Shown: in pieces, positions 41,710 through 50,723 of the stretch
Layout of the letters: each line of letters begins with the position of its first letter
Position numbering within the stretch: the first letter of the stretch is position 1
Source of the DNA: Bifidobacterium simiiventris
GTDB taxonomy: Bacteria; Actinomycetota; Actinomycetes; Actinomycetales; Bifidobacteriaceae
Direction of reading: 5' to 3'
Assembly: GCF_019331715.1 (NCBI RefSeq)
Contig: NZ_JAHBBG010000003.1
Location: forward strand, 124,001-188,000
DNA length: 64,000 bases
Translations under genes and position numbers: made by a program
Notes under the pieces: model-generated
Seen by the model: the letters and a program-made list of their open reading frames with translations, nothing else
Database searches by the model: none
What the model was told of the DNA's origin: nothing

Positions 41710-43056
41710 ATGAGCGAAATCACCGCGCTGAGCGCCGACGCGCTGGGCAAGCTGCGTGACGAATTCGATGCGGACGGCACCAACCGTCTCGCCATGAACG
41801 CTGTGACTGCGGCCGGCATCGACAAGGTCGCCCGCAACTACGACCGTGCCCGCCTGCTGCAGCGTCGTTTCTCGACGATCGTCGACAACGGCGAGGTCAC
41901 GCACCAGGATCGCTCCGGCCGCTGCTGGCTGTTCAGCTCGTTGAACGTCGCGCGTTTCGTCGCCAAGAAGAACATGAACTTGAAGGAGTTCGAGTTCTCG
42001 CAGAACTACGCGATGTACTACGACAAGCTCGAGCGCGTCAACTACTTCCTCAAGGACGTGGCCGCCCTCGTGGCCGCTGGCGAGCCGAACGACTCCCGCC
42101 TCATCAAGCACCTGCTCGACGACGTGATGGGCGACGGCGGCCAGTGGACGATGGCCATGAACGTGTACAAGAAGTACGGCGCGGTGCCGAAGGACCTGTT
42201 CCCGGAGACCGAGTCCTCCAAGAACACTGGCCCGATGAACACGCAGCTGCGCCACATGCTGCACACGGCCGTTGCGCACCTGTTCGCGGCTGCTGGTGAT
42301 GAGGCGAAGACCGCCGAGATCGTCTCCGAGGCGACCGCCGCGGGCCATCGCATCCTGACCATCCACCTCGGCGAGCCGCCGGTCTCCTTCGATTGGGAGT
42401 GGACCGACAAGGACGGCGAGTTCCACCGCGACGGCGAGATCACGCCGGTCGAGTTCTGGAAGAAGTACGTCGGCTCCGCCGATCTCGAGAGCTACGTGTG
42501 CCTCGTGGACGATCCGCGTCAGGAGCACGCCAAGGGCAAGAAGATCGGCATCGAGCACCTCGGCAACGTGGCGGGCGGCGATCCGACCGAGTACCTGAAC
42601 GTGCCGAACCAGTTCATGAAGGACTGCGTGCGCCAGATCCTCGAGGAGCAGGGCATCCCGGTGTGGTTCGGCGCGGACTGCGGTCCGTTCATGGACCGCG
42701 TGAACGGCGCGTGGGCGACCGACCTGTTCGAGTACGACAAGGTGTACGACTTCGACTTCGACCTGAACAAGGAAGATCGCGTGCGCTACTGCGACTCCGC
42801 GATGAACCATGCGATGGCGTTCGTCGGCGTGGACGTGGCCGAGGACGGCAAGACCACCCGCCGCTGGCGCGTCGAGAACTCGTGGGGCAAGGACATCGCC
42901 GACAAGGGCTACTTCACCATGAGCGACGACTGGTTCACCGAGTACGTCTACGAGGTCGCCGTCCCGAAGGCGATGCTCCCGGCCGAGTACCAGGCCGCAC
43001 TGGATGAGCCGGCGACGATGCTGCCGGCTTGGGACCCGATGGGCGCTCTCGCCTGA
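41710..43056 (+). CDS. pepC: Aminopeptidase C (bleomycin hydrolase family, C1B)
   Basis: A cytoplasmic cysteine aminopeptidase of 448 residues that trims peptides and normally assembles as a hexamer. The active-site Cys72 is in DRSGRCWLFSSLN, His367 in MNHAMAFVGVD, and Asn390 in WRVENSWG, with an upstream Gln at 67. Start at 41710 after AAAGGAG; 20 extra residues upstream are unlikely. It fits with the peptide importer elsewhere in the window. The end of the coding sequence is one arm of a 23-bp hairpin. Confidence 0.95.
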   Translation: MSEITALSADALGKLRDEFDADGTNRLAMNAVTAAGIDKVARNYDRARLLQRRFSTIVDNGEVTHQDRSGRCWLFSSLNVARFVAKKNMNLKEFEFSQNYAMYYDKLERVNYFLKDVAALVAAGEPNDSRLIKHLLDDVMGDGGQWTMAMNVYKKYGAVPKDLFPETESSKNTGPMNTQLRHMLHTAVAHLFAAAGDEAKTAEIVSEATAAGHRILTIHLGEPPVSFDWEWTDKDGEFHRDGEITPVEFWKKYVGSADLESYVCLVDDPRQEHAKGKKIGIEHLGNVAGGDPTEYLNVPNQFMKDCVRQILEEQGIPVWFGADCGPFMDRVNGAWATDLFEYDKVYDFDFDLNKEDRVRYCDSAMNHAMAFVGVDVAEDGKTTRRWRVENSWGKDIADKGYFTMSDDWFTEYVYEVAVPKAMLPAEYQAALDEPATMLPAWDPMGALA

Positions 43057-43133
43057 TCGAGCCCGCTGGGCTCGATCAGGCGAGAGCGCCCGAGCTGCTG
43101 AGCCGTCAAGCGGAAAGTCCAGTGGACTTTCCG
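43041..43133. repeat. 3' hairpins of pepC
   Basis: A perfect 23-bp stem (43041-43063 / 43069-43091) with a 5-nt loop carries the last pepC codons and the stop in its first arm. A second 11-bp stem (43111-43121 / 43123-43133) is centred TCCAGTGGA and followed by GTAGG. No T-run follows either. Confidence 0.8.
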
Positions 43134-43614
43134 TAGGCTCAGCGCACGGCTGACAAGCCGTGCGGTACAGCGAGGGCAGAAACCAGCCTCGCCGTAGGCG
43201 AGTCCGTAATTGCGTAAGCCCAGCAAGGCTTGGCTTCTAGAGCTATCCCGCGTGGCGGTTTTTGCTCGCTGAACACCCACTCAGCGAGTAAAAACCGCCA
43301 CGCGCATATTCGCGAAGGCCATACAAAGCAAAAACGCCAGCCCCTCGGCTCCCTCGGCTGAGGGAGCTGTCGAGCAAAGCGAGACTGAGGGAGCGTACAC
43401 CCAACCACCTCCACGGAATCGCAGTTCACATACCCGCACCTCTATTAACGCCACGAAGAATTCCACCACCGCGAGAACCTATAGCACCAAAGACGCTGCT
43501 ACTCTCCTCACCCCATATCCACATTCCAGTCCCGAATTTCCCCATCCCGCGCCCCTCGACTATCCTATGTTCGGTATCGCTGTACGCAGGAGAAAAGCAG
43601 AGGAGAGCATCACG
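43134..43614. repeat. Repeat-filled gap between pepC and the first DAHP synthase
   Basis: This holds a GCCTCGCCGTAGGCGAGTCC segment near 43190 that recurs after pstB. It also has a 24-bp hairpin with one wobble pair (43249-43272 / 43281-43304, GTGGCGGTTTTTGCTCGCTG) and a PSAEGA-family unit at 43340-43398 like those inside fas. The last 150 bp include TATCCT at 43561, a likely -10 box. No gene is seen; open frames here are repeat artefacts. Confidence 0.7.
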
Positions 43615-44745
43615 ATGGCAGGTCTTCGCGGTCCGGACAGTTCCGAGGACGAGCGTCGCTTAAGCAAGAACGCCGTGTTTCCCGAAACGGTCGACGTGAA
43701 CATCCGTCAGCTCGACCCGATTCCGGCCCCGCGCTATTTCCTCAAGGAACTGCCGCTCACCGACGAGATGAGTGATCTCGTCCTGCGCTCGCGCCAGGAG
43801 ATCCGCGACATCCTGCACGGTCGCGACGACCGTCTGCTCGTGATCGTCGGCCCGTGCTCCATCCACGATCCCAAGGCCGCGCACGAATACGCGACCAGGC
43901 TCGCCGCGGTCAATCGCGAACTCAACGACCGTCTGCTGATCGTCATGCGCGTGTATTTCGAGAAGCCGCGCACCACGATCGGCTGGAAGGGTCTGATCAA
44001 CGACCCCGATCTCAACGGCAAGTTCGATATTCGTAAGGGCATGTGGCTCGCCCGCAAGGTGCTCACCGACGTGCTGTCGCTGGGCCTGCCGACCGCGACC
44101 GAATGGCTTGACCCGATCACCCCGCAGTACATCTGCGACCTCATCAGCTGGGGTGCGATCGGCGCGCGCAACACCGAATCGCAGGTGCACCGCGAGCTCG
44201 CGTCCGGCCTGTCCATGCCGGTCGGCTTCAAGAACGCCACCGACGGCTCGATCAAGCCGGCCGCCGACTCGTGCTATGCGGCCGCGTTCGAGCATCATTT
44301 CCTGTCCATCAATCTTGATGGCCGTGTCATTTCCGCCGAAACCAAGGGCAATCCGGACTGCCATCTCGTGCTGCGCGGCTCGAACTCCGGTCCGAACTAT
44401 GATGCGGCATCCGTGGCGCAGGCGCTCGCCGATCTCAAGGCGTCGAAGGCGTCCGGCCCGAGCGAGCATGGCCTGGTCATCGATGCGGCGCACGGCAACT
44501 GCGGCAAGGACGAGAAGGTCGAAGCCGAGGTCGTGGAGAACATCGCCTCGCGCATTGCGGCCGGCGAGCAGGGCATTCTCGGCGTGATGATGGAAAGCTT
44601 CCTCGTGGCCGGGCATCAGAAGCCGGCTCCGCTCGACCAGCTCGTGTACGGCCAGTCGGTCACCGACTCGTGCGTGCCGTGGGACCGCACCGAGCAGCTC
44701 CTGCACACGCTCGCCGACGCGGTCGCCACGCGCCGCGCCGCCTGA
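43615..44745 (+). CDS. 3-deoxy-7-phosphoheptulonate (DAHP) synthase, class I, copy 1
   Basis: Condenses phosphoenolpyruvate and erythrose-4-phosphate, the first step of aromatic amino-acid synthesis. The 376-residue protein has LLVIVGPCSIHDPKAA, MRVYFEKPRTTIGWKGLIND, SWGAIGARNTESQVHRELASG and GFKNATDGS, the AroFGH signatures. GNCGKDEKVE and GVMMESF complete the metal site. The ATG at 43615 follows AGGAGAG; 16 upstream residues are unlikely. Copy 2 follows 76 bp later. Which amino acid inhibits each isoform cannot be told. Confidence 0.94.
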   Translation: MAGLRGPDSSEDERRLSKNAVFPETVDVNIRQLDPIPAPRYFLKELPLTDEMSDLVLRSRQEIRDILHGRDDRLLVIVGPCSIHDPKAAHEYATRLAAVNRELNDRLLIVMRVYFEKPRTTIGWKGLINDPDLNGKFDIRKGMWLARKVLTDVLSLGLPTATEWLDPITPQYICDLISWGAIGARNTESQVHRELASGLSMPVGFKNATDGSIKPAADSCYAAAFEHHFLSINLDGRVISAETKGNPDCHLVLRGSNSGPNYDAASVAQALADLKASKASGPSEHGLVIDAAHGNCGKDEKVEAEVVENIASRIAAGEQGILGVMMESFLVAGHQKPAPLDQLVYGQSVTDSCVPWDRTEQLLHTLADAVATRRAA

Positions 44746-44821
44746 TCGTCGCCCCGGACCTCGCCGTTTGTTCCCGTGATTCCTTATCCTTGGGGGAAGA
44801 TCAAGGAATTAAAGGAGCATC

Positions 44822-46048
44822 ATGCAGCAGCAGAACAACATGGGGGACGCCGTGCACCACGCCGGCCCGCAGCCGCTGAATACCCCCGAGGAACTGCGCG
44901 CCATCCGTCAGGCGATGGACGAGGGCAAGAATCCGCTCGTCGCCACTGACGTGCCGCGCTGGGAGGATCAGGTCGGCGTCAGCCGCATCGTCAACCGTCG
45001 CATCCTCGAACTCGAACCGTTGCCCACGCCGGCGCAGGTGCTGGCCGAACTGCCGCTCGACAAGACTGCGCAGGAGATCGTCGCCTACTCGCGCGACGAG
45101 ATCCGCGCATGCCTCTACGGTCAGGACGACCGTCTGCTCGTGATCGTCGGCCCGTGCTCCGTGCACGATCCGGCCGCCGCGCTCGACTACGCGCACCGGC
45201 TCGCCCGCGTGATGAAAGAGGTCGAGGGCGAACTGCTTATCGTCATGCGCGTGTACTTCGAAAAGCCGCGCACCACGGTCGGCTGGAAGGGTTTGATCAA
45301 CGATCCGGATATCGACGGCACGCACAACATCAAGAAGGGCCTGTTGCTCGCGCGCAAGACGCTGCTCGGCGTGCTGGGGGAGGGCTTGGCCGCCGCGACC
45401 GAGTTCCTCGAGCCGACCAGCCCGCAGTTCATCGCCGACGCGGTGAGTTGGGGTGCGATCGGCGCGCGCAACACCGAATCGCAGGTACACCGCCAGTTGG
45501 CGTCCGGCATGTCCATGCCGATCGGCTTCAAGAACGCGACCGACGGTTCGGTCAAGGCTGCGGTCAACGGCTGCTTCGCGTCCGCGCAGCAGCACACGTT
45601 CTTCGGCATCGACCACATGGGCCGCGCGTGCGCGGTCGAAACGCTCGGCAACCCGGACTGCCACGTTGTGTTGCGCGGCTCGATCCACGGCCCGAACTAC
45701 GACGCGGCGTCCGTCGCCCGTGCGATGGACGACATTCGTGCGATGATGCCGGCCGATTCGGCCGCCGCGCATGGGCTGATCATCGACTGTTCGCACGGCA
45801 ACTCCGGCAAGGATGAACACCGTCAGGCTGAGGTCGTGCGCGACATCGCGCGGCGCATCGCCGACGGCGAGACCGGCATCACCGGCGTGATGATGGAAAG
45901 CTTCATCGAAGGCGGCAACCAGCCGGCCGCGCCGCTCGACCAACTCGTCTACGGCAAGTCGATCACCGACAAATGCATCAGCTGGCAGGAGACGGAGCGT
46001 CTGCTGCACGAGTTGGCCGACGCCGTCTCCACCCGCCGCTGGAAGTGA
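44822..46048 (+). CDS. DAHP synthase, class I, copy 2
   Basis: A 408-residue paralogue of the preceding gene with all the same catalytic blocks (LLVIVGPCSVHDPAAA, RTTVGWKGLINDPD, WGAIGARNTESQVHRQLASG, GNSGKDEH). It has a longer and different N-terminus (about 30 more residues), the region that sets feedback specificity in this family. RBS AAAGGAG. The next gene begins 15 bp after it. The two copies likely arose by tandem duplication and diverged in regulation. Confidence 0.94.
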   Translation: MQQQNNMGDAVHHAGPQPLNTPEELRAIRQAMDEGKNPLVATDVPRWEDQVGVSRIVNRRILELEPLPTPAQVLAELPLDKTAQEIVAYSRDEIRACLYGQDDRLLVIVGPCSVHDPAAALDYAHRLARVMKEVEGELLIVMRVYFEKPRTTVGWKGLINDPDIDGTHNIKKGLLLARKTLLGVLGEGLAAATEFLEPTSPQFIADAVSWGAIGARNTESQVHRQLASGMSMPIGFKNATDGSVKAAVNGCFASAQQHTFFGIDHMGRACAVETLGNPDCHVVLRGSIHGPNYDAASVARAMDDIRAMMPADSAAAHGLIIDCSHGNSGKDEHRQAEVVRDIARRIADGETGITGVMMESFIEGGNQPAAPLDQLVYGKSITDKCISWQETERLLHELADAVSTRRWK

Positions 46049-46063
46049 CTGAAAGGAACCACC

Positions 46064-46771
46064 ATGACCACCATCGCCATCATCGGCGCGCTCACCGAGG
46101 AAGTCGCGCACATCGCCGGCGCGCTCAACAATGTCGAACACGACGTCGCCGCCAGCCTCGATGTGTCGCGCGGCACCATCGACACCACCGACGGCAAGCA
46201 GATCACCGTTGCCGCAACCGTCGGCGGCATGGGCCTTGTCAACGCAGCCGCCACCACGCAGCGGCTCATCGACGCGTACCGGCCGGACGCCGTCATCTTC
46301 TCCGGCATCGCCGGCAACCTCAACCGAAACCTGCACATCAACGACGTGGTGCTCGGCGGCACGTTGCGCTACCTCGACACCGACATGCGCCTGGTCGGCC
46401 AGTGGACGCCTGGCACGGAAAGCACGCCGGTCGAGGAATTCCACTCCGACGACCGTCTGCTCGCGCTCGCCGACGCGGCGCTGAACGACATGGGCATCAC
46501 GCACATCACCGGCATCATCGCCTCCGGCAACTACTTCGTCGACGACCCGAGGAAGGTCGAGCAGGTCATCCACGACACCGGCGCCGATGCGGTCGAAATG
46601 GAAGGTGCGGCCGTGGCGCACGTCGCCGCCCGCAACAGCGTGCCCGCGCTCGTAATACGTGCGCTTTCGGACAACGCCGACACTGATTACGAGGTGTTCA
46701 AGGAGTTCGACATCTCCGAATACGCGAATACCGCCGCCGCGCTCGCCGTCAACATTCTCAAGCGGATGTAG
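46064..46771 (+). CDS. mtnN: 5'-methylthioadenosine/S-adenosylhomocysteine nucleosidase
   Basis: Cleaves adenine from methylthioadenosine and S-adenosylhomocysteine, recycling methionine and feeding AI-2 formation. The 235-residue protein has ITIAIIGALTEE at the start (as TIAIIGALTEEV), GGMGLVNAAATTQ, VIFSGIAGN, the specificity/catalytic block DAVEMEGAAVAHVA, and ALSDNAD with the catalytic Asp. It lies 15 bp after the second DAHP synthase with AAAGGAACC as ribosome site, so the two are probably co-transcribed. Confidence 0.93.
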   Translation: MTTIAIIGALTEEVAHIAGALNNVEHDVAASLDVSRGTIDTTDGKQITVAATVGGMGLVNAAATTQRLIDAYRPDAVIFSGIAGNLNRNLHINDVVLGGTLRYLDTDMRLVGQWTPGTESTPVEEFHSDDRLLALADAALNDMGITHITGIIASGNYFVDDPRKVEQVIHDTGADAVEMEGAAVAHVAARNSVPALVIRALSDNADTDYEVFKEFDISEYANTAAALAVNILKRM

Positions 46772-46880
46772 CGCGGTCATCCGGTCGCTCGACCGAAATG
46801 ACCGGGGTGGACGCTGCATTCCGTCCCGCCGCAACATGAACAGCCGTTGAACTTACGTAGTCGCGCGTGCAAACTACGCA

Positions 46881-46910
46881 TGTCGGCCACTACGCTGGAA
46901 GCCGTACACT
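46881..46910 (+). promoter_or_regulatory. Probable promoter of senX3
   Basis: TGTCGG (46881-46886), an 18-bp spacer and TACACT (46905-46910) lie 24 bp before the start. TTACGTAGT at 46853-46861 is repeated before regX3 (48279-48287). Confidence 0.5.
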
Positions 46911-46934
46911 CGTTTCGCGCGGAAAGGTTGTTCC

Positions 46935-48251
46935 ATGACGTGGTGGCAGATCCTGCTCATCGTGCTGCTGGCGATGGCCGCGGCCGCGACCGTCGCCGCC
47001 GTGCTTGCCTATGAGGCCGGTCGCCGGCGAGGCGATACGCGGGTCGCGGACCTGCTGCGCGACCCCGCCCGCCAGTCCCTGTTCGGCGAGGACATGCCAG
47101 TGCGCGACGCCGAACGCGGCCTGATCGAGGTCGCCCCCGAGTCGGTCATCATCTGCGACGCAAAGTACAACGTGCGCTATTTCAGCCCCGGCGCGAAGCA
47201 GTTCGCGCTCGTCGACCACGGCCGTATCGACTCCGACGAGATCAAGGATTTCCTCTCGCTCACCATCGAGGACGGCCGCGTGCGCGAACGTGAAGTGGCG
47301 ATTCCCGCTGATCGCGAGCACCACATCGCCGCCGCCCCGTCGGATGGGCGCGGCGTGCGGCCCGGGCAGGAAGTCCCCTCGGACCTGCTCTATCTGCGCG
47401 TGCGCGCCGGTCGCATAGTGGACGGCCTGTATGCGGTGTTTCTCACCGACATGAGCGAACAACGTCGTTTTGAGGCGATGCGCCGCGATTTCGTCACGAA
47501 CGTCTCGCACGAGCTGAAGACCCCGGTCGGCGCGATCTCGCTACTGGCCGAGACGATCACCGACGCGGCCGACGACCCGGATGCGGTGCGGTATTTCTCC
47601 GGTCGCGTGGCCAAGGAATCGAACCGGCTCACCGAGCTCGTGCGCCGTCTGATCGACCTGCAGAAGGCGCAGTCGATGGAGGGTGTGGTCGAGATGAAAC
47701 CGGTGTCGGTGATGGCGGTCGTGCGCGACGCGATCGGTGAGAACCAGCCGCAGGCCGACGCCAAGCGCATCGACATCCGGCTGACCGACAACGGCACGTC
47801 GGTGCCGCTCGTCGTATCCGGCGATGCGGATACCGCGGATGTCGGCGATGAGGTGACCGTGATGGCCGACGACGAGTCGCTCAAAACCGCCGTCAAGAAC
47901 CTCGTCGAGAACGCGATCCACTATTCCCCCGAACAGACGGTCGTCGCGGTCGGTGTCGCCGAGAAACGCGGCAAGGTCACGATCCGCGTGGTCGACCAGG
48001 GCATCGGCATCCCGGCCGAGTCGCTGGGCCGCGTGTTCGAGCGGTTCTACCGCGTCGATCCGGCGCGCTCGCGCGAGACCGGCGGCTCCGGGCTGGGGCT
48101 GGCGATCACCAAGCATTGCGTGCAGGAATGCGGCGGCACGATCTCCGTATGGTCGCGCGAGGGCGAGGGCTCGACGTTCACGATCGAGCTGCCGGCAGCG
48201 GAAGACGCCGCCGCGAACGGAGATCGTAAGGATGCGAACACCGATGCGTGA
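46935..48251 (+). CDS. senX3: Sensor histidine kinase, SenX3/PhoR type
   Basis: Phosphate-responsive kinase of 438 residues. One membrane helix (residues 5-27) is followed by a PAS-like domain (about 55-170), the H-box FVTNVSHELKTPVGAISLL with phosphorylated His192, and an ATPase domain with N-box NLVENAIHYS, VVDQGIGIP (G1), FERFYRVDPARSRETGGSGLGL (F/G2). The soluble sensing and single helix suggest it reads phosphate through the Pst complex, not directly. RegX3 follows after 153 bp and the pst genes after that. phoU, the usual linker protein, is absent from the window. Confidence 0.9.
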   Translation: MTWWQILLIVLLAMAAAATVAAVLAYEAGRRRGDTRVADLLRDPARQSLFGEDMPVRDAERGLIEVAPESVIICDAKYNVRYFSPGAKQFALVDHGRIDSDEIKDFLSLTIEDGRVREREVAIPADREHHIAAAPSDGRGVRPGQEVPSDLLYLRVRAGRIVDGLYAVFLTDMSEQRRFEAMRRDFVTNVSHELKTPVGAISLLAETITDAADDPDAVRYFSGRVAKESNRLTELVRRLIDLQKAQSMEGVVEMKPVSVMAVVRDAIGENQPQADAKRIDIRLTDNGTSVPLVVSGDADTADVGDEVTVMADDESLKTAVKNLVENAIHYSPEQTVVAVGVAEKRGKVTIRVVDQGIGIPAESLGRVFERFYRVDPARSRETGGSGLGLAITKHCVQECGGTISVWSREGEGSTFTIELPAAEDAAANGDRKDANTDA

Positions 48252-48278
48252 CTACGTTGATATAGTCGACGCAATCGG

Positions 48279-48319
48279 TTACGTAGTTTAGGAAGTTCGT
48301 CATATTCGGTTCACCGAAC
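48279..48319. promoter_or_regulatory. Candidate regulatory sites before regX3
   Basis: TTACGTAGT (48279-48287) repeats a motif upstream of senX3. GTTCACCGAAC (48309-48319) resembles one half of a PHO box and is itself a short palindrome. Autoregulation by RegX3 is plausible. Confidence 0.4.
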
Positions 48320-48404
48320 GGCTACGATAAACCTCAGCAGTGAGATCGTTGCCTGTGTCGGAACGAGATGAGACGAAATCAATAGAGAAACAGGATAAGG
48401 ACAG

Positions 48405-49109
48405 ATGACCCGCATTCTGATCGTTGAAGACGAGGAGTCGTATCGAGAACCGATGGTGTACCAGCTCACGCGCGAAGGCTACGACGTGTCCGCGGCCGCG
48501 ACCGGCGAGGAGGGGCTGGAACTGTTCACGCAGGGCGGGTTCGACCTGATCCTGCTCGACCTGATGCTTCCCGGTCTCGACGGCACCGCGCTGTGCCGTC
48601 GCATCCGCGAGCAGAGCCGCGTGCCGATCATCATGCTGACCGCCAAAAGCGCCGAGATCGACAAGGTCGTGGGCCTTGAGATCGGCGCGGACGATTACGT
48701 GACCAAGCCGTATTCGTTCCGCGAGCTGCTCGCCCGCATCCGCGCGGTGCTGCGGCGCAACCAGATGGTGGCCGAGGTGGCGGGCAACGCGGACGGCGAC
48801 ATGCCGCTGACCTGCGGCGACATCGTGATGCACATCGGCCAGCACCAGGTGAGCGTGCGCGGCGAGAACGTGTTCTTCCCGCTCAAGGAATTCGAGCTGC
48901 TCGAATACCTGATGCAGAACAAGGGCCGCGTGATGACGCGTCACCAGTTGATCGACCGGATCTGGGGATCGGATTACGTGGGGGACACCAAGACGCTTGA
49001 CGTGCACGTCAAGCGCGTGCGTGCCAAGATCGAGGTCGATCCGGCGCATCCGAAGTACCTGACCACCGTGCGCGGACTGGGGTACAAGATCGATGCTCCA
49101 ACGGAGTGA
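48405..49109 (+). CDS. regX3: Response regulator RegX3/PhoB type
   Basis: A 234-residue OmpR/PhoB-family transcription factor. The receiver domain has acidic residues EDEE at 9-12, phosphoacceptor Asp52 in LLDLMLPG, Thr79 in MLTAKS and Lys101 in TKPYS. The C-terminal winged helix shows FFPLKEFELLEYLMQNKGRVMTRHQLIDRIWG and TLDVHVKRVRAKIE. The pst operon next to it, preceded by a PHO box, is the expected target. Start ATG behind GATAAGGACAG. Confidence 0.93.
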   Translation: MTRILIVEDEESYREPMVYQLTREGYDVSAAATGEEGLELFTQGGFDLILLDLMLPGLDGTALCRRIREQSRVPIIMLTAKSAEIDKVVGLEIGADDYVTKPYSFRELLARIRAVLRRNQMVAEVAGNADGDMPLTCGDIVMHIGQHQVSVRGENVFFPLKEFELLEYLMQNKGRVMTRHQLIDRIWGSDYVGDTKTLDVHVKRVRAKIEVDPAHPKYLTTVRGLGYKIDAPTE

Positions 49110-49445
49110 CGGGCGAAGCTCGTCACGCAGTACCCGGCGCGTGCGCTGGTGCGCGCGGCTACGGACAGTCCGCTGGACTGTCCGGCTGTCCGTCCACGCA
49201 GATGCCGAACGAAGCTCATCACGCAGTGTCCTGTGCGTGCACTGGCCGAACCGGGACGCGTGGCAGAAAACGCTCGCTCAGCTACGGCTGAGCGAGCGTT
49301 TTCTGCCACTGGGCGACGGTCGTGGCGGTTTTCGCTCGCTGACGGACCGTCAGCGAGCGAAAACCGCCACGCGGGGATGGGGGATCGCGCCCTGGCTATG
49401 TCAAAAAACGACGTAGCCGGGGCGTAGTCGTATTGATTGGCAACT
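49110..49445. repeat. Hairpin-rich gap between regX3 and pstS
   Basis: A stem CGGACAGTCC (49162-49171) / 49175-49184 belongs to the CCACTGG-type 3' family. Then come two perfect long hairpins in tandem: 49261-49280 / 49289-49308 (20 bp) and 49321-49342 / 49350-49371 (22 bp, GTGGCGGTTTTCGCTCGCTG). The second recurs at 43249-43304. No T-run follows either. No gene is supported here. Confidence 0.8.
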
Positions 49446-49467
49446 GTTCATCCTGCGTTCACCGATT
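49446..49467 (+). promoter_or_regulatory. PHO box of the pst operon
   Basis: Two directly repeated 11-bp units, GTTCATCCTGC and GTTCACCGATT, match the actinobacterial PHO-box layout (GTTCAYC every 11 bp). It lies 79 bp before pstS, with CATAGT (49493-49498) as a possible -10 box. RegX3 would bind here under phosphate limitation. Confidence 0.75.
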
Positions 49468-49545
49468 TTGGCCGGCGACCCCCAAAATCTCCCATAGTCT
49501 TGAACTGTCAAAAAGAATTATTGACAGAATAGAGAGAAACAAGAC

Positions 49546-50691
49546 ATGCGTAAGAATGTTCTTTTCCGTTCCGTCGCGGCCATTTCCGGCCTTGCGATGC
49601 TGGCCGCCCTCGCGGCCTGCGGTGACAACACCACCGCCTCCACCAACAACGGCTCTTCCGACAACTCTTCCGACACCACCTCCAAGTCCGAGCCGATCTC
49701 GGGCAACTTCAACGGCGCCGGCGCCTCCTCGCAGCAGGCCGCCGTCGAGGCGTGGGTCGCCGGCTTCCAGGGCACCAACCCGGACGCCAAGATCGCGTAC
49801 GATCCGTCCGGCTCCGGCGCCGGCGTCAAGACCTTCCTGACCGGTGCCACCGCGTGGGCCGGCTCCGACAAGGCCCTCGCCGACGACGATGTGGACAACT
49901 CCAAGTCCGTGTGCGCCGCCGACACCACCGCGTTCGACGTCCCGGTCTACATTTCCCCGATCGCCGTGATCTTCAACCTCAAGGGCGTCTCCGATGCCGG
50001 CAAGCACATCAACATGGATGCCGCCACCATCGCCAAGATCTTCGACGGCAAGATCACCAAGTGGAACGATCCGGCCATCGCCGACCAGAACAAGGATCTC
50101 GATCTGCCGGATACCGCGATCACCGTCGTGCACCGTTCCGACAAGTCCGGCACCACGCAGAACTTCGTGAGCTACTTCAAGGATCAGGCCGCTGACGCAT
50201 GGTCCTACGACCTGTCCGAGAACTGGCCGAACGAGGTCGGCCAGGGCGCCAAGGGCACCTCGGGCGTCGTGAACACCGTCAAGCAGGCCGACGGCACCAT
50301 CGGCTACGCCGACTTCTCCGCGGTCGGCGACCTTGGTACCGTGGCTGTCAAGGTCGGCGACAAGTACAGCGAGATCTCCGCTGACGGCGCGACCAAGGTC
50401 ATCGACGATTCCGAGCTTGACTCCTCCGTCAAGGGTGACAACCGCGTGGTCGTCAAGATCAACCACGCCACCACCACCGAGGGTGCCTACCCGATCGTGC
50501 TGGTCTCCTACATGATCGCCTGCCCGCAGTACAAGGACACCAAGACCGCTGAGTTCGTCAAGTCCTGGCTCACCTACGTGACCAGCTCCGACGGTCAGAA
50601 GGCCGCCTCCCAGGCCGCCGGCTCCGCTCCGCTGCCGGACTCCATCGCCCAGAAGGACGCCGCTTCCATCGAGGCCATCAAGACCAAGTGA
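49546..50691 (+). CDS. pstS: Phosphate ABC transporter substrate-binding lipoprotein PstS
   Basis: High-affinity phosphate receptor anchored outside the membrane, 381 residues. The signal peptide ends in LAALAACG with lipidated Cys25, then a Thr/Ser/Asn linker. The binding fold has GAGASSQQAAVEAWV, SGSGAGVKTFL, VYISPIAVIFNL, IFDGKITKWNDPAI and VVHRSDKSGTTQNF, the phosphate contacts of PstS. A hairpin separates it from pstC, which would let the receptor be made in excess. Confidence 0.95.
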   Translation: MRKNVLFRSVAAISGLAMLAALAACGDNTTASTNNGSSDNSSDTTSKSEPISGNFNGAGASSQQAAVEAWVAGFQGTNPDAKIAYDPSGSGAGVKTFLTGATAWAGSDKALADDDVDNSKSVCAADTTAFDVPVYISPIAVIFNLKGVSDAGKHINMDAATIAKIFDGKITKWNDPAIADQNKDLDLPDTAITVVHRSDKSGTTQNFVSYFKDQAADAWSYDLSENWPNEVGQGAKGTSGVVNTVKQADGTIGYADFSAVGDLGTVAVKVGDKYSEISADGATKVIDDSELDSSVKGDNRVVVKINHATTTEGAYPIVLVSYMIACPQYKDTKTAEFVKSWLTYVTSSDGQKAASQAAGSAPLPDSIAQKDAASIEAIKTK

Positions 50692-50723
50692 ACCGGTCAT
50701 CCGGACGCTGACTGAAGTGAAAT

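Noticed and set aside
43281-43469. Small gene encoding a PSAEGA peptide between pepC and the DAHP synthase
   Set aside because: The frame is created by the same repeat found in fas linkers, with no start signals.
44801-46837. 678-residue minus-strand open frame
   Set aside because: It covers the second DAHP synthase and mtnN in antisense; both sense genes have full catalytic motifs.
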